Below are positions 8,510 through 18,303 of a stretch of 18,313 nucleotides of DNA, in pieces. This DNA is from Chloromonas sp. AAM2. Lineage: Eukaryota > Chlorophyta > Chlorophyceae > Chlamydomonadales > Chlamydomonadaceae. The notes below the pieces were generated by a model. The model ran no database searches. It was not told where the DNA came from and saw only the letters and a list, made by a program, of their open reading frames with translations. The stretch is taken from positions 1 to 18,313 of the forward strand of contig QAXH01004090.1 in NCBI GenBank assembly GCA_004335635.1. The letters run 5' to 3'. Position numbers and translations under genes: made by a program. Numbering within the stretch: the stretch's first letter is position 1; each line of letters opens with the position of its first letter.

Positions 8510-11500
8510 ATGGTGCTCGTGGCAAGCGTGCCCCAAAACCCAGGCCTTACTCAGGACCTCACAGACGCGTCCAAGGTTGAGCTCACAATCACCTTTGCTA
8601 GTGAAGACGATAACACAGCCCTGGTCAACTCAGTGACAACGAACCTCACAGATGACGTCAAGACACTAGCGGAAGCCGGCAAGGGCCAGTCGGTTATCCT
8701 TGGGGTCGTTTTCTTGGACCAGCCCGGCTGGACGGTCCGGTTTGATCATGCAGGGTCGGCCCAGCCCTCCTGGTCCCTCATGTTGCCTGAGCTTCAAGCA
8801 GCTGTGCTCAGGGTAAAGACAGAGGGAGGCGTGCCCTTGGATGCGGCAGGGGCCTTGGAGCAGACACCACCATCTGACTCAACGCTGGTGGGTGAGAAGG
8901 CTCGTCTGTGGTGCACTCAATGTGTAAGATTGCCGGTGGAAGGCTGGTGTTAGTGATTTCAATTTCTGGTGAGATCATATGCGTGTAATAGTTGTGGATG
9001 GACGGACGAATAGCAGACGGATGGTGTAGGCAGGTGGAGGGATGAGGCAGCAGGATAGGTGTCCTTGATGTTGAGGGGTGGTGGCAGGTACAACAGGTCT
9101 GAGCTGTTGCTGGGCCAAAATGTGGCACTATGAAGCGATCTACATGACGAATGTATGCTATGGGCTAGCACAGAGGCACCTACACGGCTGCAGCACTGTA
9201 CATGGTTGATGCTTTGGGTCACTCCCTTCCGCGCACACTGTGTGTGTCACGCCTGCAGTTGGGTTTCAGCCGGCAGTATGAGGACCGCTCGCTGACAGAA
9301 GCAACCCGCATCCGGCTGCCAGAGGCAGCAGCTGTGCAGAAGCTGCGGCTGGATGTGGGCTGGAAATTCTGGAATAAGGGCCCTGAGGATGAGATTGAGG
9401 GGGCAGCGGTGGAGTTTGTCGTCAAGTTCTACAATGCAGCGGTAAGGACACCTACGGCTTAGAAGAGACCTGTTGATAAGGCATGGGTGCTGCACGTGCA
9501 GGAAGGTGTGCGAAGGCCAGCACACAAGTGTTACAAAAGGGCTGCACAGGGCAACACAGGGCTGCACAGGACAGCACAGAACTCTTGAGCATTGTGTAGT
9601 ACACTTAAGCGTCGTGTAGAAGGAAGGGCACATGAAGGTCAGGTGTGTGTTTGCGTACGCGCATCCGGTGCTGTGGCAGTGGCTCTGTCCTGGGGTTCTT
9701 CAGGGTCTACAAATTGATGCAGGACAATGCTGGATTGTGAGGGTAGCTGCGGTGAGCACAGAGCAGCGCCTACCAAGCTTGCGTTCTTAGGGCTGTTGCA
9801 GTGAATGAACAGCGACGCCTGCTGACCGCCTTACAGGGCGAGGAGGTTCAAAGCGCGGGCACCAACGAACGGGAGGCGCAGGGCGTGGCGGTGGGGCGGC
9901 CCGAGCCCGAGGAGGGAGAGGAGGAGGCGGGGGAGCCACCAGCGGAGGAACAGGAGGAGGCGGCGGAGGAGGGAGAGGTGAGGGTGACGGGCAGGGGCGT
10001 GTGTGGAGGCATGCGGAGGGAGCAGCAGGAGCAAGCCAGTCTGAGGGAATGTCATCATAGGAAGCAATGCACGTCACACCGGAGATCGCACTCCTCCTGC
10101 ATTGTTCCTTAGAGAATACTGGGTCAGAGCATAGGGACTGTAGTGATGGCGGCGAAGTCCTGCCCCTCCTTTCCATCATCCATCCATCCATCCGTCCATC
10201 CATCCATCCATCCATCCATCCATCCATCCATCCATCCATCCATCCATCCATCCATCCATGCACTGGGCGAGCTGTGACAGTGGTGCCCTACTCCTGGTAG
10301 GCTTGCATGACACTCGGCACATTGGTTGGCCACTATTTTGCAAAAACGGTCAACTATCTTGGGCTGGCACCTCACAGCACAGATCAACGGTGTCCAACCT
10401 GCAGGGTGAGGAGGGCGAGGAGGGCGGAGAGGCCAAGGAGCCCCCTCCCCCTCCACCCGAGCCGGCCGAGGACCCTTACGAGTTCAAGCTGCGGCACGTT
10501 GCCTTCATCAACCTGGAGGAGCTGCCTAAGGAAGTGCGCTGCATGGTGGTGCTCATATCCAACTACGGGGGAGCGGGCTTCATGCCACTGAGGCATGCAG
10601 GGGCGAAGCTGCTGGATGTCACAGGTGCGACCGGACACGAAGTAGGGCCGATTACGACTCCTTTACGCCTTCCTGGACAGTTTGCTAGCACGCATTCTGT
10701 TGTTTTGTTTTGTTCTGAAAAACACCAACTTGTTTTTAAGAGGATTTTAAAGGCCGCACCCTGCAGCGCTGGCGTGTGTCGGTTGCTGCAGTGGTGGGCG
10801 CAGGCCCAGTATAGGACTGAGAAGTGCCAAGGAAGGGATCCACAAGGCCAACCTTGTCAACCTTGCCTTCAGTCCCAGGAGGCCGCTGGTTAGTGGCGGG
10901 GTAATCAGAACAGTTGTTAACTTGACGACTGTGTCTCCTTGTTGTGCTCAGGTGGCGAGGAGGCGGCACGGCCGCTGGCGGAGTGGCACCACATCAGCAA
11001 GTTCGAGCAGGAAGCGAACATCACTCAGGTGTGTAAGGCCTGGAGGGCCATGATTCCCATCAAGCCGCCTGCATATGCCATTGCCACCCGGCCCTGCGTG
11101 GAAAGCATTGCTTAGCAGTCACCAAGACGGAGCACCCTGTTGTACCCTTTTCAGTCGGTGATCCAGGCCAGTGACGCCAGCTTCTTTTGATGGCAATTAA
11201 CTGACGGCTTTACTTGACTGCTGCAAATGTCGGCAACCTGGCAAGTGATGCTCCTTGGTTGTCACTCAGCTTGCAGTTGTGACAGCTATGGCACTGTGTT
11301 CCTTTTGTCAAGGGATGGCGAATGGGCCACTCCATGTTGCAAGGCTTGCTTGGGATTGTTTTGGACAAGGAATTGTTCACTGTCTGCAGTCCGCTTTACA
11401 CCCTCATGCTTCCATCATGCTTGACCTGACCATTGCTACCCCCTCTGGTCTCTCCCACCTCAGGTTGCCCTCCTCAAGGTTTACAAGGAATACGGCGACT

Positions 11501-13694
11501 CCGCCTGGAACCTGTGGCGTGCGGCCGGGGCCAGGGACGTGCGCAGCTTTGTGGACGGCGACACACAGCCCCTCATGGATAAGCTCAAGGCCAAGCAGGC
11601 GGAGTACAAGGCGGTGAGTGGTGACATGGAGGCGGTAGCACTGTAACAATGCCAAACAGTAACTATGAGGTCGTGCAAGGTGTAACACCTGGACACGCAT
11701 AGTAAAAAAAGAAGTTTTTTTGGTTGCTGTGGTCGGCCTGAGACTACATAGTGGACTGAAGCAGACAGCAGGCAAGAGTGCTCCAAAGGGTGACCTGACC
11801 CAATCACAGCGGCAGCAGAAGCAGGACAGGCTCAAGTGTGCATGCTCCTGGATGTCTGGGTCGTTGCATACTGTGGTATAAAGCAGGTTGACTTTGGGCC
11901 TGTATCTGCCTTTCTTTGTGCCTTTCTTTCTTGCTCAGGGTAGGTCACAAGGCGTTACACATCCGTGTCCTTTGATAAATCCGACTGCACTGCTGTGGTG
12001 CAATACAGTCACATACCTATTTCTGTCATGTTTGCCTGTTCCAGTGGAAGGCCATGGAGGCCAAGGCTCTTGCCGATGCCGAGGAGAGCGGTGAGGAGCC
12101 GGCCCGGGAGCTGCGCACGAGCGTGTGGCGCTACAGCGTGCCCGGCCTGGCCATGGGCGGCGAGAGCCTGGAGGTGGCCGAGCATGACATCAAGAATAAC
12201 GTCCTCAACTACGATGGTGGGTTGGGACTGCCTTTGATAGGGTCACTGCACGTGACTCTGAGGATGGTTGCGATTGCGGTTGGTTGAGTAAGTGTGACAC
12301 AGCCTCTGCAGATGGCTGAGCTTGGCTTTTGACTCTGAGCGAGGTGCATCGTGGGATTGGTCCAGGCATGTGTGCTAGCGATGATATAACACGGCCCCAT
12401 CTCCACATCGGTGTACAGTATCAAATGTGGTTAGTCTCATCGACTTGGCATCGTGCAAGTGACTCTTAGGTTAGTTGCAGTTGCGATTGGTTTGACAAGC
12501 ACACATCCCACACTATTGAGTATCATGACCCACAAACCAACGGCTGTTGATTGACCAATGGCCGCACACTGACAAGCAAACAGCATGCAAACTCAACTAC
12601 GCTATTGTCCTTTTGTAGTTGACTTGAACATTGGGCATATTCACATAACGCTTGGGTGGTCTTACTCTGCTGTAGGTCCTCTTCAGTCCTTGGAGGCCCG
12701 CAGCTGCAGCTGTGCCCGTGTGCAGTTCGGCGGCGAGAAGGCCGACACTTACTTTGGCGGGTATGAAGAGGACCTGAAGAGCGGGCCTGGGCTGTACTGC
12801 TTTGCCTCGGGAGCGTTCTACGTGGGCCACTACAAGGTAGGCGCCTGTGTGTAGCGTGTAGCCTGTGGTGCTCCGGAGATGTCGACTCACGCATATGCAA
12901 CTGTGCATATCGTGACATTGTGCGCAAATGGCAGGCAATATTCACTGGCAAAACCACTGCGCAGACTCATAGGTTCAGCGTTCATGCGTGTGAGCAGCAC
13001 TTCAAGGCAGCCAGGTGATGTACTAACTAACTGTTGTCCCTTTCATTTTGTGTGGTTGCAGGCTGGCAAGCGTGAAGGCAAGGGTGTCATGCTGATGCCA
13101 GACGGGGGCGAGTATACCGGAGAGTTTGCGGCTGATCGATTCCACGGCCAGGGGCAGTACCGGTACCCAGATGGCTCAGTCTACACCGGGTCTTGGGAGG
13201 CGGGCGCAAAGCATGGCCAAGGCGTCTACTGGGACACCAGCAAGGGCTGCCTGCGCGGGAGCTGGGTCAAAGGCACGCTCGCCGGCACCGCCAGCTATGA
13301 CCAGCCGACTATGCAGTACACGGGCGAGTTTGTCGCCGGTGTGCCAGCGGGCCCCGGCCACTTCACCGTTGCCGCACACCGAACCTTGGATATGCATAAG
13401 TTTGCGGCTGCTCACATACTGGACAACGGGCCTACACTGCGTGGCGCGGCTGAGTACGCAATTCCAGCTGGCAGTGGCGATGAACCAAAGCTTGATGAAG
13501 AGGGTAACCCTATCGAAGACCCTGACAAGCCACCGCTGCCCGCGTTTCCAAAGTACGAGGGCATGACTTTCGTCTCCACCTCGCTTCCCATCAGCACGTC
13601 CGACGTCGACTTTCCCCCAGCCCCATGTGTACCCGTTCCAATCAAGGGCGTAACAGCCTTCTCCGTTGCAACCGGGCTTGTCGAGCCGGTATGA
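8510..13694 (+). CDS. TerD-like / MORN-repeat protein (nine exons, 679 aa; 5' end uncertain)
   Basis: Exons: 8510-8812, 9259-9441, 9837-9977, 10405-10624, 10952-11028, 11464-11613, 12045-12216, 12676-12836 and 13062-13694; all junctions are GT-AG and frame-preserving. Residues 1-101 are unassigned. Residues 102-350 resemble a TerD fold: a core [10 protein letters not shown] followed by [15 protein letters not shown], then [20 protein letters not shown], an [13 protein letters not shown] strand and a C-terminal [19 protein letters not shown]. TerD proteins are small Ca-binding-type proteins known from bacterial stress/tellurite loci. An acidic Glu/Pro insert (about 170-230, with six consecutive Pro) splits the fold. 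Residues 441-573 hold five to six MORN repeats (e.g. [20 protein letters not shown]), which bind membranes or act in axonemal scaffolds. There is no signal peptide or membrane segment. The stop is followed by TGTAA 65 nt on. The acceptor just before the ATG suggests upstream exons. An axonemal role is only inference; MORN is firm, TerD-like is probable. Confidence 0.8.
10177..10259. repeat. (CATC)n microsatellite, about 20 copies
   Basis: A tetranucleotide run with a single interruption (TCCGTCC at about 10191) lies in intron 3 of the TerD-like/MORN gene, some 145 bp before the exon 4 acceptor. Confidence 0.95.
11294..11394. repeat. Dispersed repeat B, copy 2 (inside intron 5)
   Basis: Same block as 2717-2817, 99 of 101 bases identical, same orientation. 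It sits between exon 5 (ends 11028) and exon 6 (starts 11464) of the TerD-like/MORN gene. Flanks of the two copies are unrelated. Confidence 0.85.
13021..13027 (+). promoter_or_regulatory. Candidate branch point TACTAAC of intron 8
   Basis: An exact TACTAAC lies 34 nt before the CAG at 13059-13061, at the right distance for lariat formation. It supports the chosen exon 9 acceptor. Confidence 0.6.
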
Positions 13695-13758
13695 ATACTC
13701 AAACTTTGAGCTGCTGTGTTTTCCCCTGTCGCTGCGTTGATCGTCTGTGAGGTTGCCA

Positions 13759-13763
13759 TGTAA
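13759..13763 (+). terminator. TGTAA polyadenylation signal of the TerD-like/MORN gene
   Basis: TGTAA is found 65 nt downstream of the TGA at 13692-13694. A short 3' UTR supports that stop as the real end of the gene. Confidence 0.6.
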
Positions 13764-14198
13764 CGCTCTTCCCTTGGATCAGTTTTGCTGGTTCCTTCAG
13801 TTGGTAAGGCTGCCGTCGTGACGGCAGACAACAATGCTCACTCAGCCCACTGGCCTGCAGGGTTGAGGAGGCGTTATGGTTGCGGTCATTCAGCAGTCTA
13901 GAGGCTAGCAGTCTATCAGGGACTCGAAACTAGGAGGCTAACAAGGGCCTTGGCCATCCAGCAACCTGCCTTGTATCTGTTCCCCTCAATCACAGCAAGC
14001 TTGCTAGTGTCAGGTGTGCTGTTGGCCCATCTGTACTTTGACACGTGAAACAGCTTCCGTTGGTTTGACTCGTTGTGATGGAAGTCAGGTAAAATAACAG
14101 GTTGAGATAGTCCGACGAAGCCGTGGTTTTTGGAGTAGTGGCCAGGAACACACACAGGCCATTCAATTGCAGGAAGGGCAAGTATAGCATGTCAATGA
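13764..14198. other. Convergent intergenic stretch, with a short perfect hairpin
   Basis: No gene is recognised. At 13810-13827 CTGCCGTC and GACGGCAG form 8-bp arms around GT. Two minus-strand ORFs (13916-14155 and 13990-14190) overlap in different frames and lack any domain signature. Confidence 0.4.
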
Positions 14199-14846
14199 GT
14201 TTCGCTAATTCATCGAGGTTCAGTGCAACAGGACACAGAGCTCAGCACACGCATACGGCAGGCAGGTGTCGCCTTCCATGACGTTCAACGCAATGTGTTG
14301 AGTGATAGGGATGTCAGCTTGACCAGCAAGATGCGCATTTATAAGGCAATTGTTGTGCCTATCCTGATTTATGGCGCTGCTGAGTCATGGGCACCAACTA
14401 GAGCTCAGGAACACCAGTTGGATGTGTTCAACAACACCTGCATTCTGCATGAACGTCTAGGCCCAGAGGTGATCAGCAATGCTGACCTCTGCGCCAGAAC
14501 TCATCAACCTGCCATTCGTGCCCTGCTCAGAACACATAGGCTCAGGTGGCTAGGCCACATGGGACTCATGCCTGACACTTCCAGTGTCAAACGTTTGCTT
14601 TTTGCAACTGTTCCAGCCCCAGAGGGCCAGCAGGCTGTAGCAAGGAGAGGCAGGGGTGCCCCACTCTCAACTTGGAACCGTGTTGCCAGTGATGAGATTC
14701 GTACTTTGCACCCTGCTACCAGTGACCTTTCTTGGCTTAACGATTGTCAGGCGCGTAATTCTTGGAGAGATATTGTGTCTAGCTGCAGTACCGCGGGTTG
14801 AACCATGAAAAGCCATGTAATGATGATGATGATGATGATGATGATG
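14199..14846 (+). mobile_element. 5'-truncated non-LTR retrotransposon (LINE), 3' end of the RT ORF plus tail
   Basis: The frame open from 14199 to the TGA at 14799-14801 encodes the region after the polymerase core of a LINE reverse transcriptase. It has STRIRQAGVAF, then KMRIYKAIVVPILIYGAAES, then a Leu-rich NTC-containing helix and the block LRTHRLRWLGHMGLM, ending in a basic-aromatic tail (RRGRGAPLSTWNRV). This order is typical of RTE/CR1-type and related LINEs. The catalytic FADD box and the endonuclease are absent, so it is dead and 5'-truncated. A (ATG)9 run 19 nt after the stop matches the simple-repeat 3' tails of such elements. An in-frame TGA at 14196-14198 precedes the fragment. 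Confidence 0.85.
14820..14846 (+). repeat. (ATG)9 3' tail of the LINE fragment
   Basis: Nine perfect ATG trinucleotides directly follow the short 3' UTR of the RT ORF. Read on the minus strand it yields a spurious polyhistidine/polyisoleucine ORF. Confidence 0.9.
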
Positions 14847-15533
14847 CACATACACATGCAGCTCCAACGGCAGCATATTGATTGCCAATGGAGCATTGCC
14901 AGCTCATAGTCAATAAGATGGTCAAGAAGCTTGCCACCAGGCAGCTGTACAATGGCACTGCAGGACATGAACAAAACTAACGACCCAAAGCCACACACGG
15001 GATGCGAATGTGCTTAGAGGTGACCGGCCAATCATTTTGTCACTGCATACTGGTGGATATGTAAGACAGGTGAGCTCTCTGAATCCCCTTTACACAGTAC
15101 TAAACGGTTTCGGCTGCGCTGATGTAAACAACAGGCACGACAACCAGCAAAACACTCAGCTTGCAGACTGAGCGTAAGGCATGCGAGTTGGTGCCCAAGG
15201 TGTAACGAGAAGCCCCCAGAACAAGGTGAACAGTGTCTGCAATGCCAAACTAAACTCCAAAAGGACCACCAAGAGACTGTCTCACCGTAAGCTACTGCCT
15301 GCTGTTGCGTGCATTCCAGACTGTCCTAATCTGACAGCAGAGTAGGTGATGATTTGCCCATAGCATGCAAGGTTTGTTCTGGATTACCCGTTAACTACCA
15401 GCTTGCCAGCAGCACAGCCAGGACTATACGATGCAAGTGGCTGACCAGGCCTAGAACAAAAAAAGAAGTTTGCCAGTTCTGGGACAATTACTGGGACTGG
15501 CATTGAAACCGGTGTGTCTCAGCACATACACGT

Positions 15534-15534
<1 letters not shown>
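14847..15534. other. Unassigned intergenic stretch
   Basis: Nothing recognisable: no long ORF with a domain, no clear repeat shared with the rest of the window. A TTACA (TGTAA on the minus strand) at 15090-15094 is the nearest one downstream of the LC8-family gene, nearly 1 kb from its stop. Confidence 0.4.

Positions 15535-15568
<34 letters not shown>
15535..15568. repeat. (GT)17 microsatellite
   Basis: Thirty-four bases of perfect GT dinucleotide repeat, downstream (3' flank) of the minus-strand LC8-family gene. Confidence 0.95.
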
Positions 15569-15569
<1 letters not shown>

Positions 15570-15671
15570 AATCACATACAGGGTGAATCGCGGTGTGACC
15601 AACACGTGTTGTGGTAGACGGCGCATTGCCACTTCTTTTTTGACAGGCCGTGCTGATCCATGACTGCCCCG

Positions 15672-15975
15672 TGGGTACAGCAGCTGAAAGAGGGGATGGC
15701 CAGGCGGGGTGCAGCAGCTGAAGGAGGGGATGGCCAGGCTTCCAGGGGATGCAGCAGCTGAAGGAGGGGATGGCCAGGCTTCCAGGGGTTGCAGCAGCTG
15801 AAGGATGGGATGGCCAGGCTTCCAGGGGGTGCAGCAGCTGAAGGATGGGATGGCCAGGCTTCCAGGGGGTGCAGCAGCTGAAGGAGGGGATGGCCAGGCT
15901 TCCAAGGGGTGCAGCAGCTGAAGGAGGAGATGGCCAGGCTTCCAGTGGGTGCAGCAGATGAAGGAGGGGACGGCC
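15672..15975. repeat. 40-bp minisatellite, about 8 copies
   Basis: The block GCAGCAGCTGAAGGAGGGGA followed by a TGGCCAGGCTTCCAGGGG-type half repeats with an exact 40-bp period at 15711, 15751, 15791, 15831, 15871, 15911 and 15951. A 34-bp variant unit starts near 15677. Copies differ by single substitutions (GGGGA/TGGGA/GGAGA; CAGGGG/CAAGGG/CAGTGG). The array starts about 100 bp downstream of the LC8-family stop codon, so it may fall within that gene's 3' UTR. A long minus-strand ORF runs through it only because the 40-bp unit is open in all three frames. Confidence 0.95.
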
Positions 15976-16075
15976 ATGCTAATGCGCCATGCTCGTACTG
16001 AAATCACATGGCCTAGCCATGCCAGCAAGAGCAAGCAGCCAGTTGCAATAGTTTCTGCTTCAGCTGATCCGCTTC

Positions 16076-16891
16076 TCACATCTTCCAGAGTAGCACCGCT
16101 GTTCTCCCTCCCACGTGGATGTAGAGGATGTTTCTCACTTCATAGGTGATTTCGTACCCGAAGCCTTGCCCCACCACCACATGCCAGGGTGCGCCGAACT
16201 TTTTGTCCATCTGGTCTCGGATCATCTGCAAAACAGAATGCAAGCGATGTTTGAGACTTTGGCCCCCAACATCTAAAAGGCTGCATCATGCTAAAGTGAA
16301 TAGAGCAGGCGGCAGAGGGGTCAACACCAATGCAATGACGCTTAACGGAAAGAAGAATGAGTTAGGGCAGATGCGGCGACAGAGCTGAGGGCGCTCTGAA
16401 TCCATTTGCATGCTGGCGTCATGCTCATGCATGAATGATTGCAGCACAAGTTTCCGAACCTGGACGCGGATTTCCTCGGTCCAGTTTACCTGCCCAAGCC
16501 TGCCCTGCGCACCTGTGTGCACTTTTCCATGTCATCTGGGTACTTCTCCACAGCAGTGATGCAGATATCCATGGCCTGCAGGCACACATGCACGGCACGG
16601 TTCATGCGCATGTATGCAGTTCTGTTGCGTGCTTGTGGTTGTGGGCATGTGTTTCGTGACAGCTGCACAAAGGTTGGCATGCACTTGCATGCACAAGGAC
16701 AAGACTTTGAGGCACAAGCACACCTGCATGTGAAAACTGACTGTTTTGCAACCGCGAGTCGCATGGCATCAAATGGAACTGACCTCTTCCTTCATTTCGG
16801 GGTTCATGTCCGTGTGCTTCACAAGTGTGTACTTTGCTACTCGGAAGAATGCTTCCATGTCTTCAAAAGTCGTGTCCATCGTTGTAGCCAT
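16076..16891 (-). CDS. LC8-family dynein light chain (three exons, 106 aa)
   Basis: LC8-type light chains are small dimeric hub proteins that bind short peptides in dynein and other complexes, including the axoneme. Exons on the minus strand are 16891-16784, 16575-16513 and 16225-16076 (108, 63 and 150 nt); both introns are GT-AG and phase 0. The product aligns along the whole family: VKHTDMNPEMKEEAMDI, then AVEKYPDDMEK, MDKKFGAPWHVVVGQGFGYE and the C-terminal GGRTAVLLWKM. The His of PWH and the Phe/Tyr of GFGY are kept, while the usual THET strand is TYEV and the following HFIYF-like segment is NILYI. An N-terminal extension of about 20 residues makes it longer than canonical LC8 (about 90). 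This points to a divergent axonemal paralogue rather than canonical LC8, by inference. The ATG at 16891 was chosen; an in-frame ATG at 16879 is the alternative. Confidence 0.92.
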
Positions 16892-17880
16892 CCTCAAAGT
16901 GCTGGGCCGCTGGTGAGCACCTAAGCCCAAGCTCGCCTGTTGCTAATGAGCGTCACAATCGCGCGCCAAGCGACAAGGCCTCAGAACTCAGGCCGATATT
17001 GCTCCTTTGTGTTCGGCCAGCGACAGCACCTACAAGGTGAGCAAATCACCTTTTACTTTGCTTTTCCCGTACTAACCACCAAACCGTCGGGATGATATAT
17101 AATGACCGCAAACAGAATGCATCAGGCTGCCCAAGGGGTATACCCTGATTACCGGCTTAACAAAAATAGGGCATCGATTACCTCATGTGCAGCTGAGGGC
17201 GCTGAGGATATGGCCGGGTGTTAAAAAAAAACCGTCGAGTCTCTCTGGCAGTGGCTGAACAGCGCATGGCCGTGTCAGACAGCCAATCCCTCAAAATCAT
17301 CGGGCTGATCCCTCAGAATCCTCCCTCAGAATCGGGCATATGACGGAGCGCCCTTGTTGTCACCCACTGACTGATGCGTGCATGGCATGGCCTGCCAGGT
17401 CATCAGTCAGTGGCCGTGACCCGCTCTCGTGAGGTTGTGAGATATCATTGTCGAGTGCCCCTGCCCCGCACCCAACATGGTCCGCCGCGACCAAAGTTGC
17501 ACTTCAACAAACAACCAAAAACCAACGAGCAACTGGTGTGCAAGAACGATCGGCGGTCCCAACAGCCTGGCAGCCACATCCTCATGGCAGATGCGCTGCA
17601 CGCTGCCACGCCTGCAGCCAAAATACACGACAAATCGTGTTTGTCGGGCCACTGGCACGGATAGTAGTTTGAGGTGGGCCGTTATACAGTACATTGATAT
17701 ATTTCATATTGTATGACCCAATAATAATCTATTTGGGATTCCACTCCCATGTGCTTGCACGTCTCACTGTTCACTGTTACTCGTTCTCTATTTGTAAGCA
17801 TATCTATATCTATTGTAAGCATATACAGACTGGCAATCATAATTCTGCCGCTGCGTGAGGAAAAGTAGTGTCTGTCGCAC
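16892..17880. other. Upstream region of the LC8-family gene, no gene recognised
   Basis: It holds the minus-strand promoter and 5' UTR. Short ORFs on both strands lack signatures. Features seen: a TA-rich GATATATAATG at 17092-17102; repeated CCCTCAGAATC blocks (about 17288-17336, two exact and one with A for G); an inverted repeat at 17364-17413; and two TTGTAAGCATAT copies around 17790-17822. Confidence 0.4.
17364..17413. repeat. Inverted repeat, 13-bp arms, 24-nt loop
   Basis: CCACTGACTGATG (17364-17376) is the exact reverse complement of 17401-17413. The loop has further self-complementary GGCATGG/CCTGCC stretches, so the whole could fold as a compound hairpin. Confidence 0.8.
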
Positions 17881-17913
17881 TTACGTTACGTTACGTTACC
17901 TTACGTTACGTTA
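17880..17913. repeat. (TTACG)n pentanucleotide repeat, about 6-7 copies
   Basis: TTACG repeats with one C-for-G change (TTACC) and a final decayed unit (TTAAG). The sequence is not a known green-algal telomere unit. Confidence 0.9.
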
Positions 17914-17988
17914 AGTTCATTGAGTTCATCATTACTGGCAAATATTATTCACTGTCAATCCGCCGCCAAAGCTCAGCCACTGGCTTAC

Positions 17989-18303
17989 CTCACGAGACCT
18001 CTTGACGCCCTTCTTCTTGACCCTTGGGTCCCGGAGTACCCGCCCTGTCTCCATCTTTTTCGGCAGAGCATCGTGCACGTTGCGCCTGAACAGCCATGGG
18101 CGCTCCCTGCCCTGAGCCTCCAGGATGCCGCATCTGCGGATGCCGAGTGCTGCGTTGACATCCCGCTGTATGTAGATGGGTCGCTCACGCCCTGGCTGGC
18201 CAGGCTGTGCGGGCAGCAGCAGCAAACCGTGCAGCTGCTTTCCAAGCTGGTAGCCTGGTAGCGTTCGCCCTTGGTGCATGTGGGCCTTCCTGCTGTATGC
18301 ACC
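17989..18303 (-). pseudogene. Possible TnpB/Fanzor-like nuclease fragment (RuvC-III motif), cut by window edge
   Basis: The minus-strand frame open from 18303 has consistent GC-rich third positions and ends at a good donor (GAG followed by GTAAGC at 17988). It encodes RPIYIQRDVNAALGIRRCG; RDVNAALGI is at 18165-18139. RDxNAAxNI is the hallmark C-terminal RuvC-III motif of TnpB and its eukaryotic relatives, the Fanzor proteins, where the Asp is catalytic. Downstream the peptide is Arg/Lys-rich. The zinc-ribbon CxxC pairs that usually precede this motif are missing from this frame: a Cys-rich stretch is present in another frame, which suggests a frameshift. A stop at 18304-18306 blocks this frame further upstream. 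It is best read as a decayed remnant. The family call rests on one motif and is tentative. Confidence 0.4.

Noticed and set aside
9787..10263. 158-codon minus-strand ORF with MDGW repeats and polyproline
   Set aside because: It is the reverse reading of the CATC microsatellite and of the Glu-rich exon 3 of the TerD-like/MORN gene.
13680..13700. GTATGA at the TerD-like/MORN stop as a splice donor leading to further exons
   Set aside because: Possible in principle, but a TGTAA signal 65 nt later and no later exon with MORN or TerD similarity favour the TGA as the true stop.
14667..14998. Minus-strand ORFs with polyHis or polyIle
   Set aside because: Translation of the (ATG)9 LINE tail on the opposite strand.
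15672..15975. CRISPR array
   Set aside because: Units are contiguous with no unique spacers, and the setting is a eukaryotic genome.
15519..16079. 186-codon minus-strand ORF rich in Pro/Ser/Trp
   Set aside because: It is the 40-bp minisatellite read through in rotating frames plus the (GT)n tract; the repeat unit simply has no stop codon on that strand.
16439..16924. 161-codon plus-strand ORF
   Set aside because: Antisense to exons 1 and 2 of the LC8-family gene; no domain, and the minus strand gives a spliced family match.
17880..17913. Telomeric repeat
   Set aside because: TTACG does not match TTTTAGGG or TTAGGG types and the run is short and internal.
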